Notes: generated from the letters alone by a model not told the origin. A DNA stretch of 54,432 nucleotides from Shewanella sp. NIFS-20-20 (GCF_019209865.1 NZ_JAHUTT010000023.1:1-54432); one strand, 5' to 3'; positions 25,549-34,950 are shown, counted from the stretch's first letter. Numbers and translations are program-made.

Positions 25549-28062
25549 GTGGTGACTCTAATGGGTAGAGCCAGTGTTTGGCTTGTGTTGTTTCTATTAC
25601 TGACCGCGTGTCAATCGACGACGCCATTGATAACCACCAATAGCAAATCCGAAGCGCAAGCATTAGCTCAGCGATTAGCTGCTATCCATTACGACTATCA
25701 TGTGCAACTCACTGATGATAATGGCTTTGAGGTCAAAGCAACGCTCGATTTTACCCTCGACAATACCCTGCAAGACTTGCCACTGAACTTACAACAAGCC
25801 CAAATCAGTCGGGTGATGATCAATGGTCAGCTCTTGTATCCTGACTATAACGGCGACATTATCCGCTTGCCGGCGCGCCTATTACACCAAGGTAATAATC
25901 AAGTACAGCTGAGCTACCGCGGCCAATATAGGCAACAGGGGCAAGGCCTGATCCGCATTGTCGATCCCAAGGATCAGCAAACCTATATTTATTCTCGCTT
26001 TGAGCCTCACGGTGCCAGTCACGCCTTTGCCTTGTTTGATCAACCCGATCTCAGAGCCGAAATGAGTCTCATTGTCACGGCGCCAGTCAACTGGCAAGTC
26101 ATCAGCTCCACCATGGCAACCAAGGATAACCAGGCGAGCCCAACATGGCAATTTACCAAGACGCCACCGCTGAGCCCCCATCAATTGGCCTTATTTGCTG
26201 GGCCATTTCGCCACTGGCAACACCAGCAGCAAGGGGTTAATTTCCGCTTATTTGCCCTCGATAGCACCCGCGAAGATCTGGGTTATGAGCGCTGGCTGCA
26301 GCAAACTGCCAACAATTTACACTTTATTAGCCAACGGCTGAATGCCCGCTATCCGTTCAGTAAATTTGATCAAATTTTATTACCCGGACTCAATGTTCCT
26401 ACCATGTCCCAAGCTGCCGCAGTCAGCGTAACCGATAGCCTGCCTCTCGACGCGGATGCCATCAGTCAGCATATGCAAAATAGCCAACTGTTAGCTAAAC
26501 AATGGTTTGGCAGTTTAATAAGCTTGCCTTGGTGGGATGATGTAAACCTCCACGCCGGCCTTGGATTGTATTTGGCCAACACCACTGCGATTGACGCAGG
26601 AATTGAGCCTGCCGCCTTGCGGCAATACCAATTTCTTAAGCAAAAACAACCGGCATACCAATACCAGCTCCAACATCAAGCGCGCAATAGTCACAATGTC
26701 GCCACCAGTGAGTTTCATACCCAACAAGCGTTAGCTGCCAAAGCCGCAGTGACACTCAAGCAAATCGAAACCATCCTTGGGGAAAATCGATTTAGACAAA
26801 TATTACAAGACTTTATCCAGCGCTATTCGTGGCAGTCTGCCGGTCATAAACAATGGATAGCACAGTTAAAATCGGCTGCGGTGGCCGACTTTTGGACTGA
26901 ACACGAACAGCGGCCCCTGAATCGACTGCGGGTCGATTGGCAATGTCAACAAGCGGTGCTCAAGCAGCTGACACTTCATCAGCAACACCCACAAAAACAA
27001 TCACTTAATCTAGCCCTATTTTATCAAGACCGCCATGGCATCCACTTGGATAAGTCCATCACCGCCACGATTGATAAGCAAGTCAGCGTAATCAAAGCCG
27101 CAAAATTTAGCGTTTGCCCCGACTTTGTCTACCCCAATTATCAAGACACAGCCTATAGCCAAGTCGCGCTAGATCCCAAGTCACTGCATGCCGCGATTCG
27201 CCACCTAAGCCAAATTGCATCGCCCTTAATGCAAATGATGCTATTAGAAGATATCTGGCAAGCTAGCTTACGAGACGAATTGCGCATTGAAGATTATCTC
27301 GGCATGATCATGCTTAACCTGCCGGAGATCTCAGCGCCCGCGGTGCAGCGCTTAGCGCAACAGCAACTCGCTCAGCTCCATCAGCTATTGCGCCTGATGC
27401 CCCCCTCTCAGGCGAGCCAACGCCTGTACAATGCCCTAGAAGAATTCAGTGTACAATTGGTCTATCAGCAAGGTTATGATTCCATCTGGCTCGACAGTTA
27501 CCTCGCGTTTGCCCAATCGCCCCAAGCCATGGATCATCTCCACTATTTGCTGCAAGGCTTTGGCTGGCCACTGACCCAAGCTCAGCGCTGGCAAGCCATT
27601 ATTCGCCTGAATCAATTTGATGCTAACCATCATCAGGCTTGGCTCAATAGCGAAACCCGCAATGACCCAAGCCTAGTCGGGCAACAGCAAGCCCTGATAG
27701 CTCGCTTAGCAAATCCCAATGCGGCGCATAAACGCCGCTTCTTGAGTGAGCTGAATCATGCTCCCGCCAACGCCAATACCGCGCTAATCAGTCAATACCT
27801 CTACCCCGGCCAGCAACCACTGGCCCAAGCCGTGAGTTTTGAGCAAATTTGGCAACTGTTGCCACAACTAGTTGCGCAAGATCCACAGCGAGCCGATATG
27901 CTAGTCAATGGGCTGATAGTGTTACCTTGTACCCAGCAAAATATAGAAATGGTTGCGCAAGCATCAGCGGGACTAAGCCCGAGTGTACTCCAAGATACGA
28001 TGGCTAATCATGTATTGTTTATGCAGCAATGCCATCGAATGGAGCGCCAACTTAACCAATGA
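25549..28062 (+). CDS. M1-aminopeptidase-like lipoprotein lacking the zinc site
   Basis: 837-aa predicted lipoprotein (signal ending LLLTAC). The fold follows M1 metallopeptidases: an N-terminal beta domain with YIYSRFEPHGASHAFALFDQPDLRAEMSL (the usual EP...ARR.FP.FDQP segment), a catalytic-domain core with KQWFGSLISLPWWDDVNLHAGL, and a long helical C-terminus as in PepN or ERAP-type proteins. At the zinc motif HExxH the residues are Q313-L-L-A-K317, and the third ligand Glu is A336; the GAMEN substrate loop reads VPTMS (283-287). It therefore should not hydrolyse peptides. GTG start (25549 or 25552) with AGGA upstream. It is downstream of lpoB but beyond its terminator. Confidence 0.85.
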   Translation: MVTLMGRASVWLVLFLLLTACQSTTPLITTNSKSEAQALAQRLAAIHYDYHVQLTDDNGFEVKATLDFTLDNTLQDLPLNLQQAQISRVMINGQLLYPDYNGDIIRLPARLLHQGNNQVQLSYRGQYRQQGQGLIRIVDPKDQQTYIYSRFEPHGASHAFALFDQPDLRAEMSLIVTAPVNWQVISSTMATKDNQASPTWQFTKTPPLSPHQLALFAGPFRHWQHQQQGVNFRLFALDSTREDLGYERWLQQTANNLHFISQRLNARYPFSKFDQILLPGLNVPTMSQAAAVSVTDSLPLDADAISQHMQNSQLLAKQWFGSLISLPWWDDVNLHAGLGLYLANTTAIDAGIEPAALRQYQFLKQKQPAYQYQLQHQARNSHNVATSEFHTQQALAAKAAVTLKQIETILGENRFRQILQDFIQRYSWQSAGHKQWIAQLKSAAVADFWTEHEQRPLNRLRVDWQCQQAVLKQLTLHQQHPQKQSLNLALFYQDRHGIHLDKSITATIDKQVSVIKAAKFSVCPDFVYPNYQDTAYSQVALDPKSLHAAIRHLSQIASPLMQMMLLEDIWQASLRDELRIEDYLGMIMLNLPEISAPAVQRLAQQQLAQLHQLLRLMPPSQASQRLYNALEEFSVQLVYQQGYDSIWLDSYLAFAQSPQAMDHLHYLLQGFGWPLTQAQRWQAIIRLNQFDANHHQAWLNSETRNDPSLVGQQQALIARLANPNAAHKRRFLSELNHAPANANTALISQYLYPGQQPLAQAVSFEQIWQLLPQLVAQDPQRADMLVNGLIVLPCTQQNIEMVAQASAGLSPSVLQDTMANHVLFMQQCHRMERQLNQ

Positions 28063-28218
28063 CATTGCCGAATCAATGCCGACAATCAATGACGATAAAC
28101 GGTCGCATAAGCAAGTACAGAAGCTTGCTTGTATCACCGCCATGGGCAGAATAATCAATGTCTTACAGCTTTACCTGCTGACGAGTGAATACAGTTAACA
28201 AACTCCGGCGGGCGTGAA

Positions 28219-28539
28219 TTAATCTTGTTTGAATTGTTTGATGGGCTGGACTTTGTGATCAACCGTCGGTATTTCATTGTCTTCGCTTGGATATATATCT
28301 CCCACTGTTTTCCAGTGAGTTTTCGGGAGTTTAAAAAAATAAAAACTCTCGCGGTTAGCATCGGTGACAAATCCCATCCCAAATTGGGCCACTTCAAAAT
28401 GGATATCCGTGACATAGTCTTGGGCAAATCGCTGCCTATCGGTGAGTTCTAAAATATCGCTGCGCGTTAAATAGACCCCCTCTTGATACTGACTCAGGCG
28501 CTCTAGCAGCCAACGGGCAAATTCTTTCGCACTTTTCAT
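28219..28539 (-). CDS. Conserved hypothetical protein, 106 aa
   Basis: Small cytoplasmic protein with no signal or membrane segment and no family that I recognise. The pattern SAKEFARWLLERLSQYQEGVYLTRSDILELTDRQRFAQDYVTDIHFEVAQFGMGFVTD looks like a helical N-terminus followed by a winged or mixed alpha/beta part. ATG 28537-28539 has AGAGGAA six bases upstream; the longer reading begins at TTG. The coding-like composition and good ribosome site support a real gene. Its function is unknown. Confidence 0.65.
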   Translation of the reverse strand: MKSAKEFARWLLERLSQYQEGVYLTRSDILELTDRQRFAQDYVTDIHFEVAQFGMGFVTDANRESFYFFKLPKTHWKTVGDIYPSEDNEIPTVDHKVQPIKQFKQD

Positions 28540-28845
28540 GAACAATTCCTCTTGATTGCCATCATTCCAGCCATCGTCGGGGTTATACCTAGATAACAGT
28601 TATAGCAAATATCTCTATTGCTGCGATGTTTACTCAAGTCGATGAAATTAACATTCGCTGGAAATTAACCCTTATTCATTCCCCTATACACGCGATAATT
28701 CTTGATAGAAGATACTCGTAACTGATTGTTAGAAAACACTTATCGTATTTTTCTCGTGAGGGCGGTTCCCTTGAACTCCTTTAAGCAATCGTGTTCACAA
28801 AATTTTGGGCTAAAATTAGCTCACTCCTCTTACAAGGACACCAAT
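28540..28845 (+). other. Divergent intergenic region before the permease
   Basis: 306 bases with no gene. A TAAAAT at 28811-28816, about 30 bases before the permease start, could be a -10 box, but no matching -35 is clear. TTGAAC (28771-28776) and GTTCAC (28793-28798) form a gapped dyad in the same area, a possible operator. No terminator or RNA gene seen. Confidence 0.35.
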
Positions 28846-30198
28846 GTGACCATGTTACTTTCTGCCATCAATGATATTTTCACTACTCTGGCGGCGATGA
28901 TTTGGCAAATCTATTGGCCCCTGGCCTTGGGATTGATGCTATCGTCACAGATGAGAAACTTGGTACCTGTGGATACCGTCTCCAAACATTTAGGACGCAC
29001 CACCCCCAAGAGTTTACTGTTAACGACCCTGCTCGGTATGCTGTCTTCGTCATGCTCGTATGCCGCGGCATCATTATCACGCACCCTGCTGATTAAAAAG
29101 GCAAGTTTAGCCAATGCCATGGCTTTTTTAGTGGCGAGTACCAACCTGATCTTAGAAATGTTTATTGTGTTGGTTTCTTTACTCGGCTGGCAATTCCTCG
29201 TCGGAGAAATCGTGGGTGGATTATTACTGATTGTGATTGTCGCGATGTTATTTAGCCGCTTTTTCCCTGCAGCATTAGCGCAGCAGTTACGAGATAAGAT
29301 TGCGCCCGCCGCAAGTGCAACGATCAGTGAGATGAAATGTAGCAGTGAGATGAAGTGTGGTGGCCACGTGAAACATAGCGCCGAAATGACCTGCGGGGCG
29401 AACATGAAGGCCCCCCCTGCATCTCCCCAAGACACCGCCATCACTACCGCCGAGGCGGCATCAGCTAAGGTATCGCCCCCGCTTGGCGAGATGAAATGTG
29501 GAGCGTCTATGTCCCATGACCATGCCGACATAGCAGCGAGCCCAATGCCAGCTCACGCCAGTCACCATAGCCCCGAGATGAAGTGCGGCGCCACTATGCA
29601 TCAAGATAAAAGTGCCTTAGTTCGCGGCGCCGGCTATTTTCACATGGATATTGCCATGATAGGCAAAGAGATCCTCATTGGCGTGGTCGTGTCATCGGTG
29701 CTGATAGCCCTAGTACCCATGAATTGGTGGCAAGCACTGTTCATCAGCGATAGCAGCGTATTACCCGCTGGGCTTCACAGTGTGGTCGATGTATTCATTG
29801 GCATTTTTGTCGCTGTGATAGCTTATGTCTGCTCGGTAGGTAACCTACTCTTGGCGGCGGCATTGTGGCATGGGGGGATCAGTTTTGGCGGGGTGATGGC
29901 CTTTATTTTGGCCGATGTATTAACCATACCGATGACGCGGGTGTATCAAAAATACTATGGTAAAGCGCCCGCAAAACGCATGGTACTCTTATTGTTTTGC
30001 GCCATCGCAATCACGGGATTAATCCTCAACGCTCTGACCGCTGGCATGGATTGGCAAGGCTCAAGAGCCGCCTTATCACAACTAAATCAAGATGTTTTTG
30101 GACTGAACTTCACTAGCCTGATGAATATCATCGTGGTGCCGTTATCATTCATTTATTACCACATTGGCAAAAAAGCCAATGCCGGCATGTCGATGTAG
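28846..30198 (+). CDS. UPF0718/COG0701-type permease with Met-Cys-His repeat insertion
   Basis: 450-aa inner-membrane protein with about eight or nine helices. The first half carries SSCSYAAASLSRTLLIKKASLANAMAFLVASTNLILE, a hallmark of the COG0701 permeases (relatives of ArsP), and the second half has a similar YVCSVGNLLLAAALW. Between helices, residues about 160-255 form a hydrophilic insertion with five EM[K/T]C motifs (162, 168, 180, 215, 244), the last three as EM.CGA.M, mixed with histidines (H174, H177, H224, H226, H237, H240, H241, H252). This looks like a metal-binding segment. GTG 28846 is preferred because AAGGA lies seven bases upstream; ATG 28852 is too far from it. Substrate is unknown; a soft metal or metalloid is my inference. 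Confidence 0.85.
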   Translation: MTMLLSAINDIFTTLAAMIWQIYWPLALGLMLSSQMRNLVPVDTVSKHLGRTTPKSLLLTTLLGMLSSSCSYAAASLSRTLLIKKASLANAMAFLVASTNLILEMFIVLVSLLGWQFLVGEIVGGLLLIVIVAMLFSRFFPAALAQQLRDKIAPAASATISEMKCSSEMKCGGHVKHSAEMTCGANMKAPPASPQDTAITTAEAASAKVSPPLGEMKCGASMSHDHADIAASPMPAHASHHSPEMKCGATMHQDKSALVRGAGYFHMDIAMIGKEILIGVVVSSVLIALVPMNWWQALFISDSSVLPAGLHSVVDVFIGIFVAVIAYVCSVGNLLLAAALWHGGISFGGVMAFILADVLTIPMTRVYQKYYGKAPAKRMVLLLFCAIAITGLILNALTAGMDWQGSRAALSQLNQDVFGLNFTSLMNIIVVPLSFIYYHIGKKANAGMSM

Positions 30199-30220
30199 CT
30201 GTAACTGAAGCTCTAGAACT

Positions 30221-30248
30221 AACAAGGCCACCCTTAGGTGGCCTTGTT
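30221..30248. terminator. Convergent terminator hairpin
   Basis: AACAAGGCCACC (30221-30232) pairs perfectly with GGTGGCCTTGTT (30237-30248) over CTTA. It lies between the permease and the convergent phosphoribosyltransferase gene. T-runs are weak on both sides, but stem strength and position support termination. Confidence 0.7.
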
Positions 30249-30263
30249 GTTAATTTGTGCAGA

Positions 30264-30830
30264 TTATTTAAACAAGTGCTGAATATTCTTTAAGTCACCC
30301 TTACCTTCGGCCAACTCTTGAGGGGTCAGACCCGCCACTTCATGAGGGAAAACCAACCATTCATCCGATTCATGAATAAAGTAGTCGGGCTTCAAGTTCA
30401 CCTTGGTATTACTTGGCTTGTAATAAGGGCAAGCAATGCGAACTTCTTTAGGCATATTTAAGCGCATGAGCTCTTGCAGCTTTTCCATTAAAGCATCGAC
30501 GCTACGGCCCGAATCAAACACGTCATCAACGATCAGCAAGCTATCGTTAGCATTGGCATTTTCAATAATGTAATGCAGGCCATGCACTTTAATTTCTTTA
30601 CTCTGCATGTCAGAGCTTAAGCCATAGTAAGAAGAGGTGCGCACGGCGATATGATCGGTTTCGACTTGTTTAAAATCGAAATATTCTTGGACGGCGATCC
30701 CAATCGGAGCGCCACCGCGCCAAATACCCACGATAAATTGCGGACGAAAACCACTGTCATAAACTTGCGCGGCTAAACGGAATGAATCTTCCAATAATTC
30801 TTGTGCGGTAATAAAACGTTTATCTGACAT
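30264..30830 (-). CDS. Phosphoribosyltransferase (hypoxanthine type, COG2236)
   Basis: 188-aa type I PRTase domain protein. The PRPP-binding motif LLIVDDVFDSGRSVDALMEKL (about residues 99-119) is intact, preceded by FIVGIWRGGAPIGIAVQEYF. The C-terminal hood (PDYFIHESDEWLVFPHEV) resembles the COG2236 group, often annotated as hypoxanthine phosphoribosyltransferase and probably involved in purine salvage. It is not the classical Hpt/HprT or Gpt, so the base is uncertain. Transcribed alone; ATG is preceded by AGAACCTC, a weak site. Confidence 0.85.
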   Translation of the reverse strand: MSDKRFITAQELLEDSFRLAAQVYDSGFRPQFIVGIWRGGAPIGIAVQEYFDFKQVETDHIAVRTSSYYGLSSDMQSKEIKVHGLHYIIENANANDSLLIVDDVFDSGRSVDALMEKLQELMRLNMPKEVRIACPYYKPSNTKVNLKPDYFIHESDEWLVFPHEVAGLTPQELAEGKGDLKNIQHLFK

Positions 30831-31011
30831 GAGGTTCTCTTCTTATTAGTCGAATTGAGCCGGCAGCTTAACGCCCAAAATACAGGCTAGCTACAACACT
30901 TAAAATAATGGTAAGTGTAGGCTGCCACCGGATTTTGGAGGCGAATTCTACGGTAATTTAGCCTAAATTGCTGCATATTATCATTAAGATTTGTGAAGAA
31001 GGCGTGTAAAA

Positions 31012-31031
31012 AAGCCGACAATAGTCGGCTT
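31012..31031 (-). terminator. Rho-independent terminator after the PhoD-like gene
   Basis: On the minus strand AAGCCGAC pairs with GTCGGCTT over a 4-base loop, followed by TTTTTTA. It lies 27 bases past the stop codon. Confidence 0.85.
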
Positions 31032-31057
31032 AATAACGATATCGAACCTCAAAGAGA

Positions 31058-32815
31058 CTATTGAGCTAATAAGCCAGCAGCACTCCAACTCATGGTTTGG
31101 CCACGTTCCGACAAGGTTTGATACTCGCGACTGGCGAGGCTATCGACAAACATCCATTCAGTCGTGACCTTATCCGGCGTAAACATCACTACCATCAAGC
31201 CGCGGTCATGTAGATTGCAATATTGCAGGTCAGTGACTAAATCGGTCACCGCCGCTTCAATCGCAGGTATTTGATTACTATCTAAGCTGAGGTAATACTC
31301 GAGACCAGGGGAGCTGACGCTGCTAGTGGCAAATTCCACCCCTACCCTGTTGCCATTGATGTCATGCAATTGATTGGCCCACGCATTATGGGTATCTCCC
31401 GCCAACACCACCAAATCCTTAGCGCGACTCCTAGCCGTCGCCATAATGACTTCACGCTCATAAGCGTAGCCGTCCCACGCATCAAGGTTATAAGGAATCG
31501 AAGGTAATTGCAGCAAGGCCAATGCTTCAGGGGTTAACTGCGCTTGATTCACTTGCAAATACGCTAACTCTTGCGCGGTTAAGCTAGGATCACCCGCTTG
31601 TGCTCTTGCCGCTAATTGCGCTAACTGGGCTAAATGGGCAAACTCTGGGATCGTTAATTGTTGCGTTGCAATCGCTGCCGGCAACAACATCCGCCCCATC
31701 AATACCTGCTGCCCCAAAACCTGCCAACGCCCTGTGGCAGTCAGTAATTGCCCTTGCAACCACAACAACTGGGTTTGCCCCAGCATGGTACGATTAACAT
31801 CACTCACTGCCGCCAGAAAAGCATCGCCATCGAAGGCGCCGGTTGCAGCATCGATAAACTGAGTGTAATCATAAGGTTGATCGCGACCCACATGGCGGGT
31901 ATCAAGCATATGCAAATCCACCAAGTCACCAAAATTAAAGCTGCGGTAAATCTCTTGCCACTCACCTTCTCGCCACGGACGAATAGGCAACCATTCAAAA
32001 TATGCTTGCAATCCGGCGAGTTTACGAGCGTCAAAATCACCTTCACCCTCGTTATGATTTTCAGCGCCAGAGTGCCATGCATCGTTAGCAACCTCATGGT
32101 CATCCCATACACAAATAAACGGCACCGCAGCGTGCAAGGCTTGTAAGTCTTGATCGCCCCGGTATTGGCCATAGCGTTGGCGGTAATCATCAAGACTTAA
32201 GATTTCGCCTGGCGGTAGGACTTCACGGTCAAGTTCAGCGGCATGGTCGCTAGCGTACTGGCCACGACCATATTCATAGATATAGTCACCTAAATGGATC
32301 ACTGCATCGAGATTGGCTTGAGTGGCGGCCATATGGTAGACATTAAAAAATCCGGCGGGATAATTTGCACAAGACAAGACCGCTAAAGTAACCGAATCGA
32401 CAGCGCCCGTCGGCAAGGTTTTAGTGCGCCCGAGCGCCGAGACCGTATCGCCAACCATAAAACGATAATAATAGGTGTGTCCCGCCTCCAAGCCTTGGGC
32501 ATCAACCTTGACGGTATAGTCACGTCTGGCATCAGTCAACATACTGCCCTGATGGACTAAGTCACTAAAGCCTTGATCTCGCGCCACTTGCCAACCAACC
32601 TTCACTTCACCTTCTCGCTCTGGGGTCACACGAGTCCATAAAATCACGGCGGATGGGGTTGGATCACCACTGGCAACCCCATGAAGAAACCTCGCGGGAT
32701 TGTTAGGATCATTACTACTATTACAGCCCATCAAGCCATAGGAAATAACGGCAGCACCGATCCCTTTGGCTGAAAGAGCAAGAAAATCTCTGCGACTCAC
32801 ATGCCTGTGTTTCAT
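31058..32815 (-). CDS. phoD: PhoD-family alkaline phosphatase/phosphodiesterase
   Basis: 585-aa exported metallophosphatase. The N-terminus has a twin-arginine signal (SRRDFLAL) leading to a lipobox-like LMGC, so it may be a Tat-exported lipoprotein. A PhoD N-terminal domain (FLHGVASGDPTPSAVILWTRVTP) is followed by the metal-binding motifs HLGDYIYEYG, WDDHEVANDAW and LAGDTHNAWANQL. The family releases phosphate from esters outside the cytoplasm. A non-standard helical insertion rich in Ala, Leu and Gln (about 385-440: HLAQLAQLAARAQAGD, then YLQVNQAQLTPEALALLQL) sits between core motifs. No Pho box was identified. Confidence 0.92.
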   Translation of the reverse strand: MKHRHVSRRDFLALSAKGIGAAVISYGLMGCNSSNDPNNPARFLHGVASGDPTPSAVILWTRVTPEREGEVKVGWQVARDQGFSDLVHQGSMLTDARRDYTVKVDAQGLEAGHTYYYRFMVGDTVSALGRTKTLPTGAVDSVTLAVLSCANYPAGFFNVYHMAATQANLDAVIHLGDYIYEYGRGQYASDHAAELDREVLPPGEILSLDDYRQRYGQYRGDQDLQALHAAVPFICVWDDHEVANDAWHSGAENHNEGEGDFDARKLAGLQAYFEWLPIRPWREGEWQEIYRSFNFGDLVDLHMLDTRHVGRDQPYDYTQFIDAATGAFDGDAFLAAVSDVNRTMLGQTQLLWLQGQLLTATGRWQVLGQQVLMGRMLLPAAIATQQLTIPEFAHLAQLAQLAARAQAGDPSLTAQELAYLQVNQAQLTPEALALLQLPSIPYNLDAWDGYAYEREVIMATARSRAKDLVVLAGDTHNAWANQLHDINGNRVGVEFATSSVSSPGLEYYLSLDSNQIPAIEAAVTDLVTDLQYCNLHDRGLMVVMFTPDKVTTEWMFVDSLASREYQTLSERGQTMSWSAAGLLAQ

Positions 32816-32960
32816 ATTATTATCCTTGTGTTTTCAGGTCATTCCAGCAGTAGTGTGCAACCGTTAGGTTACAATTTTGTTATTAAACTGCCAGTTTTTG
32901 AGTCCTTGCACAAGTATTGCACTGAGGTCAGATGTTGAGCGCCATGACGCAATGATTTAG

Positions 32961-33647
32961 CTAGCCTAAGCAATAGGCAAACAAGGGCGCGCCCAGTACC
33001 ATGCCGACCCCGGTGAAAATCATGGTCAGGCTGGCAATCACCCCTTCCTGCTGCCCTATTTCAGTCGCTTTAGCAGTGCCGGCCCCATGACATGATGCTC
33101 CTAACGCCATGCCTTTCCCCAATGACGAGTTAAGCTTCATCAATTTAAACATCGGCTCGCCAATCAACATGCCTATCACTCCTGTCGCCAACACTAACAT
33201 GGCGGTCAAGGCTGGGATCCCGCCAAAACTGGTGGTGGCTGCCAAGGCAAATGGTGTCGACACTGAGCGCGCTAAGGCACTATGAGAGAGCTCTGGCGGT
33301 AAGGTAATGAATTGACTCAAGCCCCAAGTGGACAACAGCCCCAAGAGTAAACCAAACATGCCACCAAAGGTTAATGTTAGTGGGTATTGAACTATCATAT
33401 GGCGTTCACGATAAATGGGTAAAGCAAAGGCAATCACCGCTGGCGCCAACAGGCTGGAAAAATAATGGCTGTACTGACTGTAACTTTGCAATGGAATATC
33501 GAGCCCTAATACCAGCAAGATCAATAGCAAAGGGGCTAAAAATATCGGGGCGAAAAACCAGATCTTACAATTTCGATAGAGTATTTTTGTGCCATAATAG
33601 CAAGCTAGGGTCAACAAAACACTGCCCCAAGCAAAGACATAATCCAT
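32961..33647 (-). CDS. lrgB: LrgB-family membrane protein
   Basis: 228-aa inner-membrane protein with about seven helices. The C-terminal signature LGKGMALGASCHGAGTAKATEIGQQEGVIASL is characteristic of LrgB/YohK/CidB. With LrgA it forms a holin-like pair that affects murein hydrolase activity in Staphylococcus and pyruvate or glycolate export in other bacteria; the role here is not known. ATG follows the lrgA stop by two bases, with GGAGAG inside the end of lrgA. Confidence 0.92.
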   Translation of the reverse strand: MDYVFAWGSVLLTLACYYGTKILYRNCKIWFFAPIFLAPLLLILLVLGLDIPLQSYSQYSHYFSSLLAPAVIAFALPIYRERHMIVQYPLTLTFGGMFGLLLGLLSTWGLSQFITLPPELSHSALARSVSTPFALAATTSFGGIPALTAMLVLATGVIGMLIGEPMFKLMKLNSSLGKGMALGASCHGAGTAKATEIGQQEGVIASLTMIFTGVGMVLGAPLFAYCLG

Positions 33648-33649
33648 GA

Positions 33650-34075
33650 TTAACGACTCTCCAACCGAGCTTGCTTAGCTTGGTTATATCGCTGCTCCAG
33701 GGTAAAGAGCTTATCCACCATCCACCCCGTGCCAATCATGACACACGCGGTGCCAATCACCACCAGCAACAATAACTGCACCCCATAAGTTTCAAGCAAG
33801 CTTTCAAAATGGAGCACCGACACCACAGGCGGAATAAAAAATAACAACAAATCTCCAATAAGCCAGGCAGCCCCTAACTGAATCGCACGCTCCGGCATCG
33901 ATTGTGTCCCAAGCAGAATGAGCACCAGCGCCAACCCCAACACACTGCCGGGTATAGGCAAGCCTAACCACAATGCCAACTGATCGCAGCCGAAGGCCAG
34001 CAACATCAAAGCGCCAACCTGAATAATGAGTAAGCAGCAGCGACTAATAGCTGCTCGCCATTGAATGCGGGTCAT
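33650..34075 (-). CDS. lrgA: LrgA/CidA-family holin-like protein
   Basis: 141-aa membrane protein with four helices and the family pattern WLGLPIPGSVLGLALVLILLG and AAWLIGDLLLFFIPPVVSVL. ATG 34073-34075 is preferred: GGAG lies five bases upstream and the protein has the normal family size. A longer reading would add 32 residues rich in Cys and Tyr that do not fit the family. Upstream of and coupled to lrgB. Confidence 0.9.
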   Translation of the reverse strand: MTRIQWRAAISRCCLLIIQVGALMLLAFGCDQLALWLGLPIPGSVLGLALVLILLGTQSMPERAIQLGAAWLIGDLLLFFIPPVVSVLHFESLLETYGVQLLLLVVIGTACVMIGTGWMVDKLFTLEQRYNQAKQARLESR

Positions 34076-34296
34076 GACGACTCCAAACCATAAACATTGG
34101 TGGCAAGTGTACGAACTTTTACAGCATAGAAAAATTGAATAATACGCATGACATTCATGCCAATAAAGCATCCAGCCTCAGTGACAATCCAGGGCGTAAA
34201 ATTAATCGAAATATCTACTCTAGGCTCGCATCCAAGTCTGCCAATATCGACCTAAATATGATAAAACATCAAGCCTTACCCCCTTGGAGAATGTCC

Positions 34297-34950
34297 ATGT
34301 CTCACCTGATCGATGCCGTCAAAAATCGTTATACCACCAAAGCGTTTGATAGCAGCCGCTTATTGACTGAGGCGCAATTAGCCGACATCAAAACCTTGCT
34401 GCAATTTAGTCCATCTTCTGTCAATTCTCAGCCATGGCATTTCATCATAGCCACCACAGAATCAGGCAAACAGAAAATAGCTAAAAGTACTGAAAACTAT
34501 GGATTTAATACTCCAAAAATTCTCAATGCTTCCGCGGTAGTGGCCCTATGCACCAAAACCACCTTAGATGATGGCTATTTACAATCATTGCTCAATCAAG
34601 AGCAAAAAGATGGCCGCATTAGTGATGAGGCCAGTAAGCAAGCCATTGCGACCGGCCGTGCCTTCTTTGTCGGCATGCATAATAACGAACTCAAAGACTG
34701 TCAGCATTGGATGGATAAACAAGTCTACTTGGCATTAGGCACCTTATTATTGGGCGCGGCCGTGATGGGCATCGATGCTTGCCCGATTGAAGGGTTCGAC
34801 GCTAGCGCACTAAATCATGAGCTTGGATTACGTGACAAAGGCTATGGCGCAACCGTGTTGGTAGCTTTAGGCTATCGGAGTCCCACTGATTTTAATGCTA
34901 ACTTGCCTAAGTCACGTTTAGCCCAGACAACAATTTTTACCGAGATCTAG
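34297..34950 (+). CDS. nfsB: NAD(P)H nitroreductase/dihydropteridine reductase (NfsB-like)
   Basis: 217-aa FMN-dependent oxidoreductase, the same length as E. coli NfsB. Typical stretches: KNRYTTKAFD near residue 10, FSPSSVNSQPWHFIIA (about 37-52), QVYLALGTLLLGAAVMGIDACPIEGFD (about 142-168) and VLVALGYRSP. The family reduces nitro compounds and quinones in the cytoplasm. ATG 34297 has GGAG seven bases upstream; ATG 34291 is too near it. Divergent from lrgAB. Confidence 0.93.
   Translation: MSHLIDAVKNRYTTKAFDSSRLLTEAQLADIKTLLQFSPSSVNSQPWHFIIATTESGKQKIAKSTENYGFNTPKILNASAVVALCTKTTLDDGYLQSLLNQEQKDGRISDEASKQAIATGRAFFVGMHNNELKDCQHWMDKQVYLALGTLLLGAAVMGIDACPIEGFDASALNHELGLRDKGYGATVLVALGYRSPTDFNANLPKSRLAQTTIFTEI

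Noticed and set aside
28109..28130. AAGCAAG/CTTGCTT hairpin after the M1-like gene as a terminator
   Set aside because: Stem is only seven base pairs, A/T-rich, without a following T-run.
28911..29531. 206-codon minus-strand frame inside the permease gene
   Set aside because: Antisense shadow of a clearly real membrane-protein gene; its length follows from the biased codon use of the repeat insertion.
30221..30248. GGCCACCC/GGGTGGCC-like hairpin as a further RAYT repeat
   Set aside because: It sits between convergent genes as a plain symmetrical terminator stem and lacks the head-plus-palindrome design.
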